A program made the translations under genes and the position numbers. This document shows positions 1 through 8,083 of a stretch of 52,002 nucleotides of DNA, piece after piece (positions within the stretch are counted from its first letter, which is position 1; every line of letters begins with the position of its first letter). This DNA is from an uncultured Myxococcales bacterium (GTDB lineage Bacteria; Myxococcota_A; UBA9042; DTJE01), in NCBI GenBank assembly GCA_903857665.1, contig CAIOFV010000045.1:1-52002 (forward strand), given 5' to 3'. The notes beneath the pieces are model-generated. The model was given only the letters and a program-made list of their open reading frames with translations. It did not search any database and was not told the DNA's origin.

Positions 1-2
1 TG

Positions 3-533
3 CTGCTGCGACGCGACCATCCCGCATTGCTGGAGGGGCGGCCCGTGCGGATCCACGTGCTGGATCTGGACCGGGGCGGCCCGGCGTTCGGGGCCCGGGC
101 CCTGGAGGCGATGCGGACCGGGGAGGCGCCGCTCGGCGGCCTGGACGTCACCTTCACGCACCACGACTACGACTGGACGACCCCCGCGCGGCTGGCCGGG
201 ATCGTCGCAGGATGGGGCCCGGAACCCGCCCTGATCGTCGCCTCCTCGGAAGGCGGGCTGTTCGAATACGGCGGGGACGACACCGTCACGGCCAACCTGG
301 CCGCCTTGGGCCGGTTGGTGCCCGCCGGGACGATGCTGGCCGGGTCGGTGACCCGGGACGGGCCGGTGCTGCAGGCGCTGGTGGCCCAGGACCCGCACCA
401 GCAGACCGCGCGTCCCCGCAGCCTGGAATCGTTCACCCGCCTGGTGCGGGGAGCGGGTTGGGACCTGCACGAAGTGTTCGAAAACATGATGACCTTTGAC
501 GTACGGATCGTGCGGGGTGATTCGCCGGTGTAG
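3..533 (+). CDS. Partial conserved protein, methyltransferase-like fold suspected (5' end outside window)
   Basis: The reading frame is open to the left edge without a stop, so the true start lies outside; an internal TTG at 27 is only the first possible start inside the window. About 176 residues are visible. The segment VRIHVLDLDRGGPAFG, the later LIVASSEGGLFEYG and the closing region FTRLVRGAGWDLHEVFENMM resemble the C-terminal half of a Rossmann-type class I SAM-dependent methyltransferase, but no SAM-binding glycine motif is visible and the match is by impression only. Codon use is GC3-rich, as in its neighbours. It ends at TAG 531-533, immediately before a disrupted gene on the same strand. 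Function is not assigned with confidence. Confidence 0.6.
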   Translation: MLRRDHPALLEGRPVRIHVLDLDRGGPAFGARALEAMRTGEAPLGGLDVTFTHHDYDWTTPARLAGIVAGWGPEPALIVASSEGGLFEYGGDDTVTANLAALGRLVPAGTMLAGSVTRDGPVLQALVAQDPHQQTARPRSLESFTRLVRGAGWDLHEVFENMMTFDVRIVRGDSPV

Positions 534-545
534 AAAGGGGACGAC

Positions 546-841
546 ATCCCCCGGAGCCGTCCCATCCGAAACGCCCTTCCGAAGGCGATCCTCGCGGTCC
601 TGATCCTCGTGGCCGCGTCCGTCGCGCCCATCGCCCCGATGCAGGCGGCGACCCTGCCGGACGGCACGTTCCACGCGCTGCCCTGCCGCCCCAGCATCGC
701 ATGCACGGCGGACATCGTCCCGACCGGGATGGTCGAACTGGAGGTCGGCTACCTGTTCCGCAAGGCCCCGGACGGCCTGCAGCACCAGACGCCGTTCCTG
801 CTGAAACTGACGCTGGCCGACTGGGTGCAGGCGCAGGTCGG
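546..841 (+). pseudogene. Beheaded and truncated outer-membrane transporter-like remnant
   Basis: The frame encodes a signal peptide (KAILAVLILVAASVAPIAP, ending near MQA) and then about 65 mature residues: LPDGTFHALPCRPSIACTAD, IVPTGMVELEVGYLFRK, and TPFLLKLTLADWVQAQVG. This looks like the N-terminus of a secreted beta-barrel 'transporter' family protein that should be some 250-350 residues long. Two defects are visible. A good ribosome site (AAAGGGG, 536-542) is followed at proper spacing by ATC at 546 instead of ATG or GTG. After residue QVG near 840 the frame runs into sequence antisense to the toxin gene and loses all character. The remainder of the gene is not found elsewhere in the window. 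The family name is a recollection of similar sequences, not a search result. Confidence 0.5.
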
Positions 842-915
842 TGAAGAGGCACGGGTCGGAGCGCCATGCGGAAGGAAAGACGTTCATCTGCGTCAAGCAG
901 CCCCGTCCCTGCCGA

Positions 916-1296
916 TCAAACGTCCCAGAACGCAACCGGCAGGTGCTCGCGAAGAACCCGGTCCGCGGTCAGCAGGGGCGCGTCATCGGCCAGCGCATGG
1001 GCGGCGATGAGCCGGTCGAACGGGTCCCGCGTCCAGGACAGGGAATTCGCCTTCCAGATCACCGAGGGGAAGTCCGCCTCCGCGAACCCCAACCCGATGC
1101 GATCCCGAAGGTCGTCCAGGACCGCTCGGGCGGGCTCGGCGAGCCGTCCGATTTCGTGGAGGTACTGGAGCTCGAGCGCGACGGCGGGCGAAACGGCCAG
1201 GGTGTCGCGTTCCAGGGCCAGGCGGGCGGCCTCCGGGAACCGGTCCACGTCCCCCGCGTACAGCCAGACCACGACGTGGGTGTCCAGGTGCGTCAT
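916..1296 (-). CDS. PIN-domain ribonuclease toxin (VapC-like)
   Basis: This 126-residue protein has the acidic pattern of a PIN-domain nuclease: an early Asp in HLDTHVVVWLY (D5), a central Glu in VALELQYL, an Asp in the DPFDRLIAAHAL stretch and a last Asp in LLTADRVL. These residues normally coordinate Mg for cleavage of RNA, often tRNA or mRNA, in type II toxin-antitoxin systems. The start is ATG at 1296; the antitoxin stop TGA (1295-1293) overlaps it by one codon step (ATGA), so translation is coupled. A longer open frame to 1524 exists but would run through the antitoxin gene in another frame and is rejected. All four acidic positions are present, so the toxin appears intact. The pair lies where a truncated membrane-protein gene breaks off. 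Confidence 0.88.
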   Translation of the reverse strand: MTHLDTHVVVWLYAGDVDRFPEAARLALERDTLAVSPAVALELQYLHEIGRLAEPARAVLDDLRDRIGLGFAEADFPSVIWKANSLSWTRDPFDRLIAAHALADDAPLLTADRVLREHLPVAFWDV

Positions 1297-1517
1297 GGCT
1301 GCCATTCCCCCGACCAGTCCATGTGGACCAGGTCCGCCGGATCGCCCAGGATGAAGTCGGGCCGCCGCGACAGGCGGGCCAGTCGGGACGCCGGCACCTC
1401 CGGCACCACCCGCAGTCGACGGCCCTTGCGTTCGATGATCAACGGCTCGCCGGACTCCAGCACCTGGTCCAGCAGGCGATACAGGTCGGACCGCAGATGC
1501 GACGCGGTGATAGCCAT
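1293..1517 (-). CDS. Phd/YefM-type antitoxin
   Basis: This small protein of about 74 residues begins MAITASHLRSDLYRLLDQV and continues LESGEPLIIERKGRRLRVVP, the pattern of Phd/YefM antitoxins. These have an N-terminal DNA-binding dimer fold and a flexible C-terminal tail that wraps the toxin. The tail here (RRPDFILGDPADLVHMDWSG) is acidic and aromatic, as expected for toxin binding. I choose ATG at 1517; a GTG one codon upstream (1520) is equally possible. It precedes the PIN toxin with an ATGA overlap, which keeps antitoxin synthesis ahead of toxin synthesis. Paired repeats in the promoter suggest that the complex represses its own operon, as is usual for this family. Confidence 0.85.
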   Translation of the reverse strand: MAITASHLRSDLYRLLDQVLESGEPLIIERKGRRLRVVPEVPASRLARLSRRPDFILGDPADLVHMDWSGEWQP

Positions 1518-1525
1518 CACGCACC

Positions 1526-1576
1526 TCGTACGTACTTGCCGACCCGTATCGTACGTTCGTCTTCGGGAGGGTTCAA
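1526..1576 (-). promoter_or_regulatory. Toxin-antitoxin promoter with paired TCGTACGT operators
   Basis: Read on the minus strand, a -35 TTGAAC (1576-1571) and a -10 TACGAT (1553-1548) are separated by 17 bases. The 8-base sequence TCGTACGT, with palindromic core CGTACG, occurs at 1526-1533 and again at 1549-1556, 23 bases apart and so on nearly the same helix face. The second copy covers the -10 element and the first lies between it and the start codon. This fits autorepression by a Phd-type complex; binding itself is inferred. Confidence 0.6.
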
Positions 1577-1601
1577 GTGGAGGCGGGGTGACCGGCCTGC
1601 C

Positions 1602-3266
1602 CTACAGCCCCCACCGGGTCGGGTCGCGCACCACGTCGCAGTCGATGAACCGCGCGCCGGCCGGGTTCCGGAAGGGCGACCAGCAGTACTCCAGCAGCGT
1701 GGCCACGTCGTCGATCGCGATGCCGTCGGCCGGGTCCGGGGGGCGGAAGCCGCCGTCGCAGTTGTACGTGCCGTCGGCCACCGACGGGGACCACAGGTTC
1801 CAGTTCGGGAACGCGTCGTAGCCGGTCACGGACTGGACGTGGAACTTCTGGACCAGGCGGGCCTCGTCCGACGTCAGCGGCAGGCCGACCGCCGCCCCGC
1901 GCATCAGCCAGACCGCGATGTCGCGGGCGAAGTACGGCTGCGTCTGGCCGGCCTCGCCGCTGGCCGGGTCGCGGTACCGCGCGATGCGCGTGACCAGGCC
2001 GTCCAGCAGCGCGCGTGCCGCCTGGGCGTGGCCGGTGGTCAGCGCGAACAGGATCGCCAACTCGTGGAAGTGCGTGACGATGTTGTAGTTGAAGTAGTTG
2101 GTGGACCCGGCGATGTCGTCGTACGGGCTGCCCTGCCCGCTTCCGCAATCGACGTCGCGGGTGTCGCCGTACCCCAGCAGCGCGATGGTCAGGCGGGCGT
2201 CGCACTCCGCGTCCGGCATCAGGTCGATGTAGGACGCGAAGCTGGCCAGGTCGTGGCCCTCCGGGGTGAACACCGTGCCGGTGGCGTCCTTGGTGCGGAT
2301 CTGCCAGCCGGAATCCACGATGTCACGCGCGGACTTCTGCAGCAACCCGTAGGCCTCGGTGGCGGCGGCCCGCACGGACGCGTCGGGCGCCAGTTCGATC
2401 ACGTAGGGCAGCCACGCGGCCATCCGGAACCAGTAGGGCATGTCGTCCTTGGACCGCTTGTTGGTGACCCAGACGTCGCCCCACGTCGGGTTGTGAGCGT
2501 ATTCGAAACGGTCGGCGTTCCAGGCCGCCGCGTCGATGTGCCAGGCGTCGTACCGGACCGCCTTCTTCCTTCCGGAGGGCAGCGTGAATGCCTGGGTCGG
2601 CCCGGTCACGTTGCGGGCGATCAGCCAGTCCACCGGGTCGTTTTCGTCGAACACGAAGCCCTTCATGCAGGCCGTGACGGACCTCGCGTACTGCTCGACC
2701 AGCACCCGCATCGCCGGATCGCCGGACATCAGGTATCCCGACAGCGCGCTGGTCAGCACGCGGCCGGTCGGACCTGCATTGTTGTGGCTGCCACCGCCCG
2801 CGTTGGCCTGGAAGGTCACGGTGTCGCCGGCCTTCACCGCATCGAAGTCCTGCCACCAGATCAGCCAGTCGGGCAGGCCCGTGGACGCATCCACGCCGGC
2901 ACCGGTCTCGGCCGCCCAGGTGAAGTAGTCCACGCGCCGCCAGAACCCGGTGATCGTCTTCGTGAAGGCGGTGACCTCGGCGTCGGCCAACGGCGTGCCG
3001 ACGTCCGGCCGTACGTAGGCGAACGGCAGCGACAGGGGCAGGCCGCCCGGGGTCGCGGGCAACGCGTCGTTGGGCGCGTCGGCGGGAACGTCGGTCGGCA
3101 GGTCCGGCGCGAGGTCCGCGGGAACGTCCTCCGGTTCGTAGGGTCCCCAGTCGCCGCCGCACTTGCAGCCGCCTCCGCCACAACCCGCTGAGGCCGACGC
3201 CGCAAAGGCCAGGCCGATCGCCACCGCCACCCGACCCGCGCCCGACCGCGATCCCGTTGTACGCAC
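1602..3266 (-). CDS. Secreted lipoprotein with acidic linker, unknown helical domain
   Basis: The protein has 554 residues. The N-terminus is a signal peptide ending in a lipobox with lipidated Cys29 (SASAGC), followed by Gly/Cys-rich sequence and an acidic linker (EPEDVPADLAPDLPTDVPAD) to about residue 70. The remaining 480 residues form one domain of helix-like repeats rich in Trp, Tyr and Asp (for example FWRRVDYFTWAAETG, MPYWFRMAAWLPYVIELAPD, STNYFNYNIVTHFHELAILF). It may be an alpha/alpha-barrel of the kind seen in polysaccharide lyases and hydrolases, but I see no family motif and assign no activity. It is last in a minus-strand series of lipoprotein genes, 119 bases after the previous one. 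Location is presumably the outer membrane, facing periplasm or surface. Confidence 0.8.
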   Translation of the reverse strand: MRTTGSRSGAGRVAVAIGLAFAASASAGCGGGGCKCGGDWGPYEPEDVPADLAPDLPTDVPADAPNDALPATPGGLPLSLPFAYVRPDVGTPLADAEVTAFTKTITGFWRRVDYFTWAAETGAGVDASTGLPDWLIWWQDFDAVKAGDTVTFQANAGGGSHNNAGPTGRVLTSALSGYLMSGDPAMRVLVEQYARSVTACMKGFVFDENDPVDWLIARNVTGPTQAFTLPSGRKKAVRYDAWHIDAAAWNADRFEYAHNPTWGDVWVTNKRSKDDMPYWFRMAAWLPYVIELAPDASVRAAATEAYGLLQKSARDIVDSGWQIRTKDATGTVFTPEGHDLASFASYIDLMPDAECDARLTIALLGYGDTRDVDCGSGQGSPYDDIAGSTNYFNYNIVTHFHELAILFALTTGHAQAARALLDGLVTRIARYRDPASGEAGQTQPYFARDIAVWLMRGAAVGLPLTSDEARLVQKFHVQSVTGYDAFPNWNLWSPSVADGTYNCDGGFRPPDPADGIAIDDVATLLEYCWSPFRNPAGARFIDCDVVRDPTRWGL

Positions 3267-3385
3267 CGGACCTCCGCGAATCCAGGGCCACCGCAGTTCT
3301 ATCGGATCGCGGCCAGGGTCTCAAGGAGCAACAGCGCAATGCGGGTCTTCGCCGGTTGGCGGGACGAGCCGAGGCGGCGTTCCCT

Positions 3386-4411
3386 TCAGGGCAGCACGTA
3401 GTCCACGGCGAGGCGCGGGGCCAGTTGCGACGCGCTGCCGCCGGTGGTCGCCGCCTCGGACGCGTAGAAGACCACGGTGCAGGATCCGCAGGCGAGCCGA
3501 TACTGGGTGCGACCGCCGCGCGCTGCACGGTCCGTCCAGTCCCCGCGAACGGCTGTCGTGATATCGGCGCGCTTCCACCCGACCCCGGCCCCCGGGTCCT
3601 CCGCGAGGATCCCGTCGTTCGACAGGGCAGCAGCGCCGGACGCGGAATCGACCAGGGTCGGGCCGTACTGTACCTGCTCGACCGACACGGATTCGGTCGT
3701 GAAGGTGACGGGATACTCGCTGTTCACCCGCAGCGTGGCGGCAACGATCCGGGCGGCATCGAGGGCGTCCGGAAGGCCCGCCAGCCCGAAGCCCAGGAAA
3801 CCTTCGCCGGTTGCCGTGACGCTGAAATCGAGGACGCCGTTGCCGACCACGCCACCCGCCACGGAGCCGTCCTGCGCGGGGTCGCCCGGTAGCGTCTGGA
3901 CGATGTGGCGCAGGGTGCTGAACCCCGCGGCGAACGGGACCAGGGCCCGGCCGGCGAGGTCGGTCGCCCCGGTGCCGATGCCGAAGGCGTAGGACCGGGC
4001 GATCGTTGTCGCCGGATCGTCGCCACCCGCATAGACCAGCGGGACCTGGGGCGTGACCTTCAGCACCTTCCCGCCGCCGCTCCACGCGAACGTCACGTCC
4101 GCGGGCCCGAAGCCGTCGCCCGTGGAGGTCCACGCGCCCCCCGTGCTCCTGGGGTCCATCGGCTCGCTGAAGGTGACGGTGACGACGATGTCGCCGGCCA
4201 CGCCCGAGGCCCCGTCCGGAGGCGTCACCGATACCACGAACGGTGACGTCCCCTCGGGCGCCGGATCCAGCGCCCCCTCGGTCGCCGCATCGACCGTCCC
4301 ATCGGGGTTCCCGTCGTCCCCGGGCCCGGTCCCACCGCCGTTCCCGCCGCACGCCGCGATCAGCATCACCCCGCCGGTCGCCATCCATCCGATCCGTCCG
4401 CGCTTGATCAT
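3386..4411 (-). CDS. Lipoprotein with SbsA-like Ig domain and DNRLRE-like domain
   Basis: The protein has 341 residues with a signal peptide and lipobox ending at Cys21 (MLIAACGG), then a Gly/Asp linker. Residues about 55-165 look like a bacterial Ig-like (Big_5/SbsA) domain: VVSVTPPDGASGVAGDIVVT followed by VTFSEPMDP is the characteristic opening, and FSTLRHIVQTLPGD closes it. The C-terminal half (from about 175: LDFSVTATGEGFLGFGLAG, VAATLRVNSEYPVTF, DITTAVRGDW, APRLAVDYVLP) matches the general layout of DNRLRE beta-sandwich domains found in secreted adhesins and enzymes. It carries no obvious catalytic residues, so a binding or structural role at the surface is likely. The gene is 144 bases downstream of the 807-residue lipoprotein gene. 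Confidence 0.75.
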   Translation of the reverse strand: MIKRGRIGWMATGGVMLIAACGGNGGGTGPGDDGNPDGTVDAATEGALDPAPEGTSPFVVSVTPPDGASGVAGDIVVTVTFSEPMDPRSTGGAWTSTGDGFGPADVTFAWSGGGKVLKVTPQVPLVYAGGDDPATTIARSYAFGIGTGATDLAGRALVPFAAGFSTLRHIVQTLPGDPAQDGSVAGGVVGNGVLDFSVTATGEGFLGFGLAGLPDALDAARIVAATLRVNSEYPVTFTTESVSVEQVQYGPTLVDSASGAAALSNDGILAEDPGAGVGWKRADITTAVRGDWTDRAARGGRTQYRLACGSCTVVFYASEAATTGGSASQLAPRLAVDYVLP

Positions 4412-4555
4412 TGGGTCCCCCTCCGGTTCACGGACCTCGCCGCCAACGCCGCGCGGTCTGCCGTCATGTACTGATGTTCGTCGAGGGTCTCGTCAAGGCC
4501 AGGGCAGGATCGAACCGTTGATCGGGGACGAGATCGAAGGCTACGGCATCAAAGG

Positions 4556-6979
4556 CTACGGCGTCGGGGCCGGCGGCGTGCTGCCCAGCCGGGCACCGGT
4601 CGCGAAGTCCAGGTACAGGCGCTGCCCGTCGGCCTGGATGTCGTAGACCGTGTCGTTGAAGCGCGTCTGCAGGAACGGGTTGTCGTACCGCCACTCCCAC
4701 GTCAGCGGGACGTCCGCCCCACCCACGGTCAGAGGGTCGCTCCAGCCGAACGTGACCGTGCCGCGCTTCGGCGCTTCCCACGTCACGCGGTACCCGTCGT
4801 CGTAGCCGTCGCCCTCGGCGTCCGGCACCGGCACCGCGGTGATCGTGGATGCGGCCAGCGCGGCCTGGAACGCGTCGAACGTCTTCCATTCCGCCGCGCC
4901 GCCCAACTGCACGACCCAGGCGTTCTGCGCGCCGGGCGCCACCAGGTCGAAGTCCTTCCCCTGGTTGTCGTACACCTCGGGCTGGCCCCGGCGCCAGTCC
5001 GGGAGGTTGTAGGACCACAGCCCGACGTACGCGTCGCCCTTGCGCCCGAACGTCCAGTGGCCCTGCCGGACCACCTCGTCGAAGTGCGCGACCGGGAAAT
5101 AGGCGTGGGTCTCGTCGCGGTAGTTGAAGTTCGCCAGCCCCAGCGGCTTCGCCTGGAACTGCGGCGCATACAGGATCACCGCCAGGTCCCGGTGCTGCCC
5201 GATGCGCGGCAACGACCCGTCGCCGGTCCAGTAGCCGCTGCCGTGCTCGTCGAAGGACTGCCAGTCGAAGTCCGCCGGCACGGTCCCGCCTTCGGGCACG
5301 GGCAGCGAACCGGGCTGCTGCGTGAACACCACCGCGGTTTCATCCAGGGTCGCCTGCCACGCGTGGACCTGCATCGCGATGCTGCCCTTCCGGTAGTCCT
5401 GCGCGCTGGACAGCATGCCGGTCGCCGACCGGAAGGTCTTCGTGTGCACCTGCTTCAGGAGGCCCGTGTTGAACATCCGCCACAGTTGCTGGTACAGCGG
5501 GAAGATGTCGTGGAGGATGACGTCCGGGGGCTGCGTCAGGTCCACCAGGCCCGCCACCATCGAAATCGATTCGAACTGGCCCGCCCACAGGTTGTAGCGC
5601 GTCGCCACGTCCAGCGTCATGGGCAGCAGCGGCCACGACGTGAACGCGCCCATCGTCCACCACAGCGACAGGTCCTTTTCGCCGTAGGTCAGCCCGTAGG
5701 GCGGCGCCGGCAGCGGCGTGTCCCAGGCCGCGGGCGGCTCCTCGGGCAGCGGGAGGCTCATCCGTTCGCGATCCTCCGTCGGCGCGCCGTGGTCGGCGAC
5801 CGCGCGGATCGCGTAGGGCATCGCGTACTTTTCGGACGCCGCGAACAGCACCGCCGCGCCCGGCGCCGGCCCGTCGTAGGGGATCGCGGTCTGGTCGAAG
5901 AACAGCTTGGTCGAATCGAAGGTGTCTTCCAGGATCGCGGCCGGAAAGTCCTTGACGTAGGACCGGCCGTGGGTGACGCCGAAGTTGCCTTTGTGGACGT
6001 TCAGCGCGACGTCCAGGAAGAACAGGTCCAGCACCATCGCCGCACGGTGGGCGATTTCCGGGTCGTCGGACCATTCGATCAGCGTGATCAGCGGGTTCAT
6101 GTCCCAGTTGTAGTAGACATCCGAATGCCACTCGGTGAAGCCCCAGTGGGCGCGCTCGTCCAGCCACCGCAGGATTTCGACGCGGGCCCGATCCCGGTGC
6201 CAGGCGCCCGTGTGCCCGGTCGTGGTGAACGTGCGGTCGGGGAGGCGCTGGCCCATCAGGAACTCGACCATGCGGAAGATCAGCACGTGGTTTTCGGACC
6301 AGTACCACATGTTGTCGATGACGGGCTGGTGGTCCAGCCGGCAGTCGGGCGTCGGGTCGGAAAACCAGAACTTGAAGTTCAGCAGGGCGTCCTCGATGCG
6401 GGTGCGCAGCGCGGCCGGCAGCACCGGGTTGTCGCCTGCGCCGTACAGCAGGTTCACCAGCCGGGTGGCGTCGAAATCGCTGGTGTCCTTCAGGTGGCAC
6501 ATCTTGTCGAACACGTCGTCGAAGGTGTCCAGGGGGATCGCGTCGGCAGGCACGGTGACGCCGTTCAGCCCGCGTCGCTGGCACGCCAGGTACGCCAGCA
6601 CGTGGATGGGGTTCCGGCCGTCCAGCGGCTGGGAACACGAGTACTGCAGCAGGTCGTTCTGGCGCGCGCGCTGCCATGCGGGAATGGCGTTTTCGGGGAC
6701 GGCGGGCAGGTCCGGGGCCGGCACGTCGGCCACCTCGGGGGGTACGTCCGCGACAACGTCGGGCGTATCCGCGATCCCGTCGGGCGGCACGGGAACCTCC
6801 GCGACATCGACCGCATCGGCAACGTCGATGGCATCCACGACATCGGCCGCGTCGTCCGGCCCGGGGTCCGTCGCGTCGGTTCCGCCGCCACTGCCGCCGC
6901 AGGCGACCGCAACCATCGCCAGGATCGCCAGCCACGCACCCGGGAACCGACGTTCGGCACTGCAACCATCATGTCGCAT
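4556..6979 (-). CDS. Large lipoprotein with acidic linker, putative alpha/alpha-toroid carbohydrate-active domain
   Basis: I take ATG at 6979 as the start, giving 807 residues; a longer frame to 7369 would overlap the hydrolase gene. A signal peptide leads to lipobox Cys27 (MVAVACGG), then a Gly/Ser stretch and a long Asp/Val linker (DAADVVDAIDVADAVDVAEV) to about residue 95. The middle is helical and aromatic (VIDNMWYWSENHVLIFRMVE, WGFTEWHSDVYYNWDMNPL), as in alpha/alpha-toroid polysaccharide lyases or heparinase-like proteins. The last 250 residues look beta-rich (VVQLGGAAEWKTFDAFQAAL, GTVTFGWSDPL), as in the C-terminal sheets of such enzymes. This is a fold-level guess; no family signature is claimed. 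It lies 17 bases after the lipoprotein hydrolase gene, so the two are probably co-transcribed. Confidence 0.75.
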   Translation of the reverse strand: MRHDGCSAERRFPGAWLAILAMVAVACGGSGGGTDATDPGPDDAADVVDAIDVADAVDVAEVPVPPDGIADTPDVVADVPPEVADVPAPDLPAVPENAIPAWQRARQNDLLQYSCSQPLDGRNPIHVLAYLACQRRGLNGVTVPADAIPLDTFDDVFDKMCHLKDTSDFDATRLVNLLYGAGDNPVLPAALRTRIEDALLNFKFWFSDPTPDCRLDHQPVIDNMWYWSENHVLIFRMVEFLMGQRLPDRTFTTTGHTGAWHRDRARVEILRWLDERAHWGFTEWHSDVYYNWDMNPLITLIEWSDDPEIAHRAAMVLDLFFLDVALNVHKGNFGVTHGRSYVKDFPAAILEDTFDSTKLFFDQTAIPYDGPAPGAAVLFAASEKYAMPYAIRAVADHGAPTEDRERMSLPLPEEPPAAWDTPLPAPPYGLTYGEKDLSLWWTMGAFTSWPLLPMTLDVATRYNLWAGQFESISMVAGLVDLTQPPDVILHDIFPLYQQLWRMFNTGLLKQVHTKTFRSATGMLSSAQDYRKGSIAMQVHAWQATLDETAVVFTQQPGSLPVPEGGTVPADFDWQSFDEHGSGYWTGDGSLPRIGQHRDLAVILYAPQFQAKPLGLANFNYRDETHAYFPVAHFDEVVRQGHWTFGRKGDAYVGLWSYNLPDWRRGQPEVYDNQGKDFDLVAPGAQNAWVVQLGGAAEWKTFDAFQAALAASTITAVPVPDAEGDGYDDGYRVTWEAPKRGTVTFGWSDPLTVGGADVPLTWEWRYDNPFLQTRFNDTVYDIQADGQRLYLDFATGARLGSTPPAPTP

Positions 6980-6996
6980 CCACACCTCGATTTGTG

Positions 6997-8010
6997 TCAG
7001 GGGATCGGTCCGAAAAGCCGGGCCAGCAACCGCACCATCTCGTCCTTGCGCTCGGGAGGCGTCGCGGCCAGGATGCCCCGGGCCTGCAGCAGCCCCAGCA
7101 GCTTGACGGGCACGATGCCCTCGGTGCCGACGATTTCCACGTGGCCGGCCGCCATCGGCACGACCTCCACACGCGGATCCGCACTTATCACGGCATTGCG
7201 CTGCTCGTCGATGCCGAACACGCAGTCCGACTTCGCACAGGTGCCATCCAGGTTGGTTCGCCGGCAAACGCCCCGCTCGTCGGTGACCACCTGGAGGTGT
7301 TCCGTGACCGCCGGGATCAACGTGCCTGGCCGCTCCATGAAGGGCGCGTTCGGGAAGATCTCCGTCCACTTCTTCCCGGAAATGCCGTGGCAGATCACGT
7401 GCGTGAACCCGAGGGTCAGGAAGTGCAGCCAGGGTCGGCCGCAGATGGATGACGCGCTGATGCCGTTCAACGGCGACGAGACGGTCAGCAGACGGTAGGT
7501 GAAGCCGTCCCCGGCGGGCAGGGGGTGCCGGCCTTCGCGGATCAGCGCCCGGCGCGCCACCAGGCCGCCCTGGCTGTGGCCCAGGATCGTGATCTGCTGG
7601 GGTTTCAGGCGGGCCTTCAGGGCCTCGATGGCGGTGGCCAGGCCCCTGGACGCGTCCCGCAGGGAGTTCCGGTCGTCGTAGTTGAAGCAGACCGCCTGCT
7701 GTCCGTGGGCCTCGAAGACGCGCGCCAGCGCACGGAAGCGCCCCCCGGACGAGCGGCAGCCGTGGACCAGCAGCACCAGCGGGCGGTCGGGATCCAGGTC
7801 CACCACGCCGGGGCTGTCACGATCGCACAGATCGATGCCGGGGATGCGGGTGCCGGGGTCGTCAGGCCCCGTGCGGACGATGGCCGACGGGAGGGTGGCG
7901 CAGGCAGCCAGCGCCAGCGCCGACAGGAGCGCCACGAACGTCACAACGCCGCCCAGAGCGCCCGGCACCGTGCGGTGCACGCCATCGGCGTCGGGAAGGG
8001 GCCTGCGCAT
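6997..8010 (-). CDS. Lipoprotein alpha/beta hydrolase (esterase/lipase-like)
   Basis: The 337-residue protein starts MRRPLPDADGVHRTVP, with a membrane segment at about 20-36 and lipobox LAAC ending at Cys37. The hydrolase fold is clear: oxyanion strand VLLVHGC (about 79-85), nucleophile elbow GHSQGG with Ser146, and a likely catalytic His in MAAGHVEIVG near residue 298. The family cleaves esters, lipids or peptides; the PGAP1/lipase-like arrangement (YDDRNSLRDASRGLATAIEA before the elbow) suggests a lipase-type enzyme, but the substrate is unknown. Several Cys in the second half may form disulfides. It sits 73 bases after the response-regulator gene and just upstream of the 807-residue lipoprotein gene on the same strand. 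Confidence 0.85.
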   Translation of the reverse strand: MRRPLPDADGVHRTVPGALGGVVTFVALLSALALAACATLPSAIVRTGPDDPGTRIPGIDLCDRDSPGVVDLDPDRPLVLLVHGCRSSGGRFRALARVFEAHGQQAVCFNYDDRNSLRDASRGLATAIEALKARLKPQQITILGHSQGGLVARRALIREGRHPLPAGDGFTYRLLTVSSPLNGISASSICGRPWLHFLTLGFTHVICHGISGKKWTEIFPNAPFMERPGTLIPAVTEHLQVVTDERGVCRRTNLDGTCAKSDCVFGIDEQRNAVISADPRVEVVPMAAGHVEIVGTEGIVPVKLLGLLQARGILAATPPERKDEMVRLLARLFGPIP

Positions 8011-8083
8011 CGAGCGTCCTGGTGCCGGTCAGGGGCGAGGATACCACCGCCGGCGGGCAGCGACTGCGGGCGTTGCCCCGCCG

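Noticed and set aside
5057..7498. 813-residue plus-strand open frame opposite the lipoprotein and hydrolase genes
   Set aside because: Antisense shadow of GC3-rich genes; its composition is Arg, Gly, His and Val-rich without domains, whereas the minus-strand frames have signal peptides and motifs.
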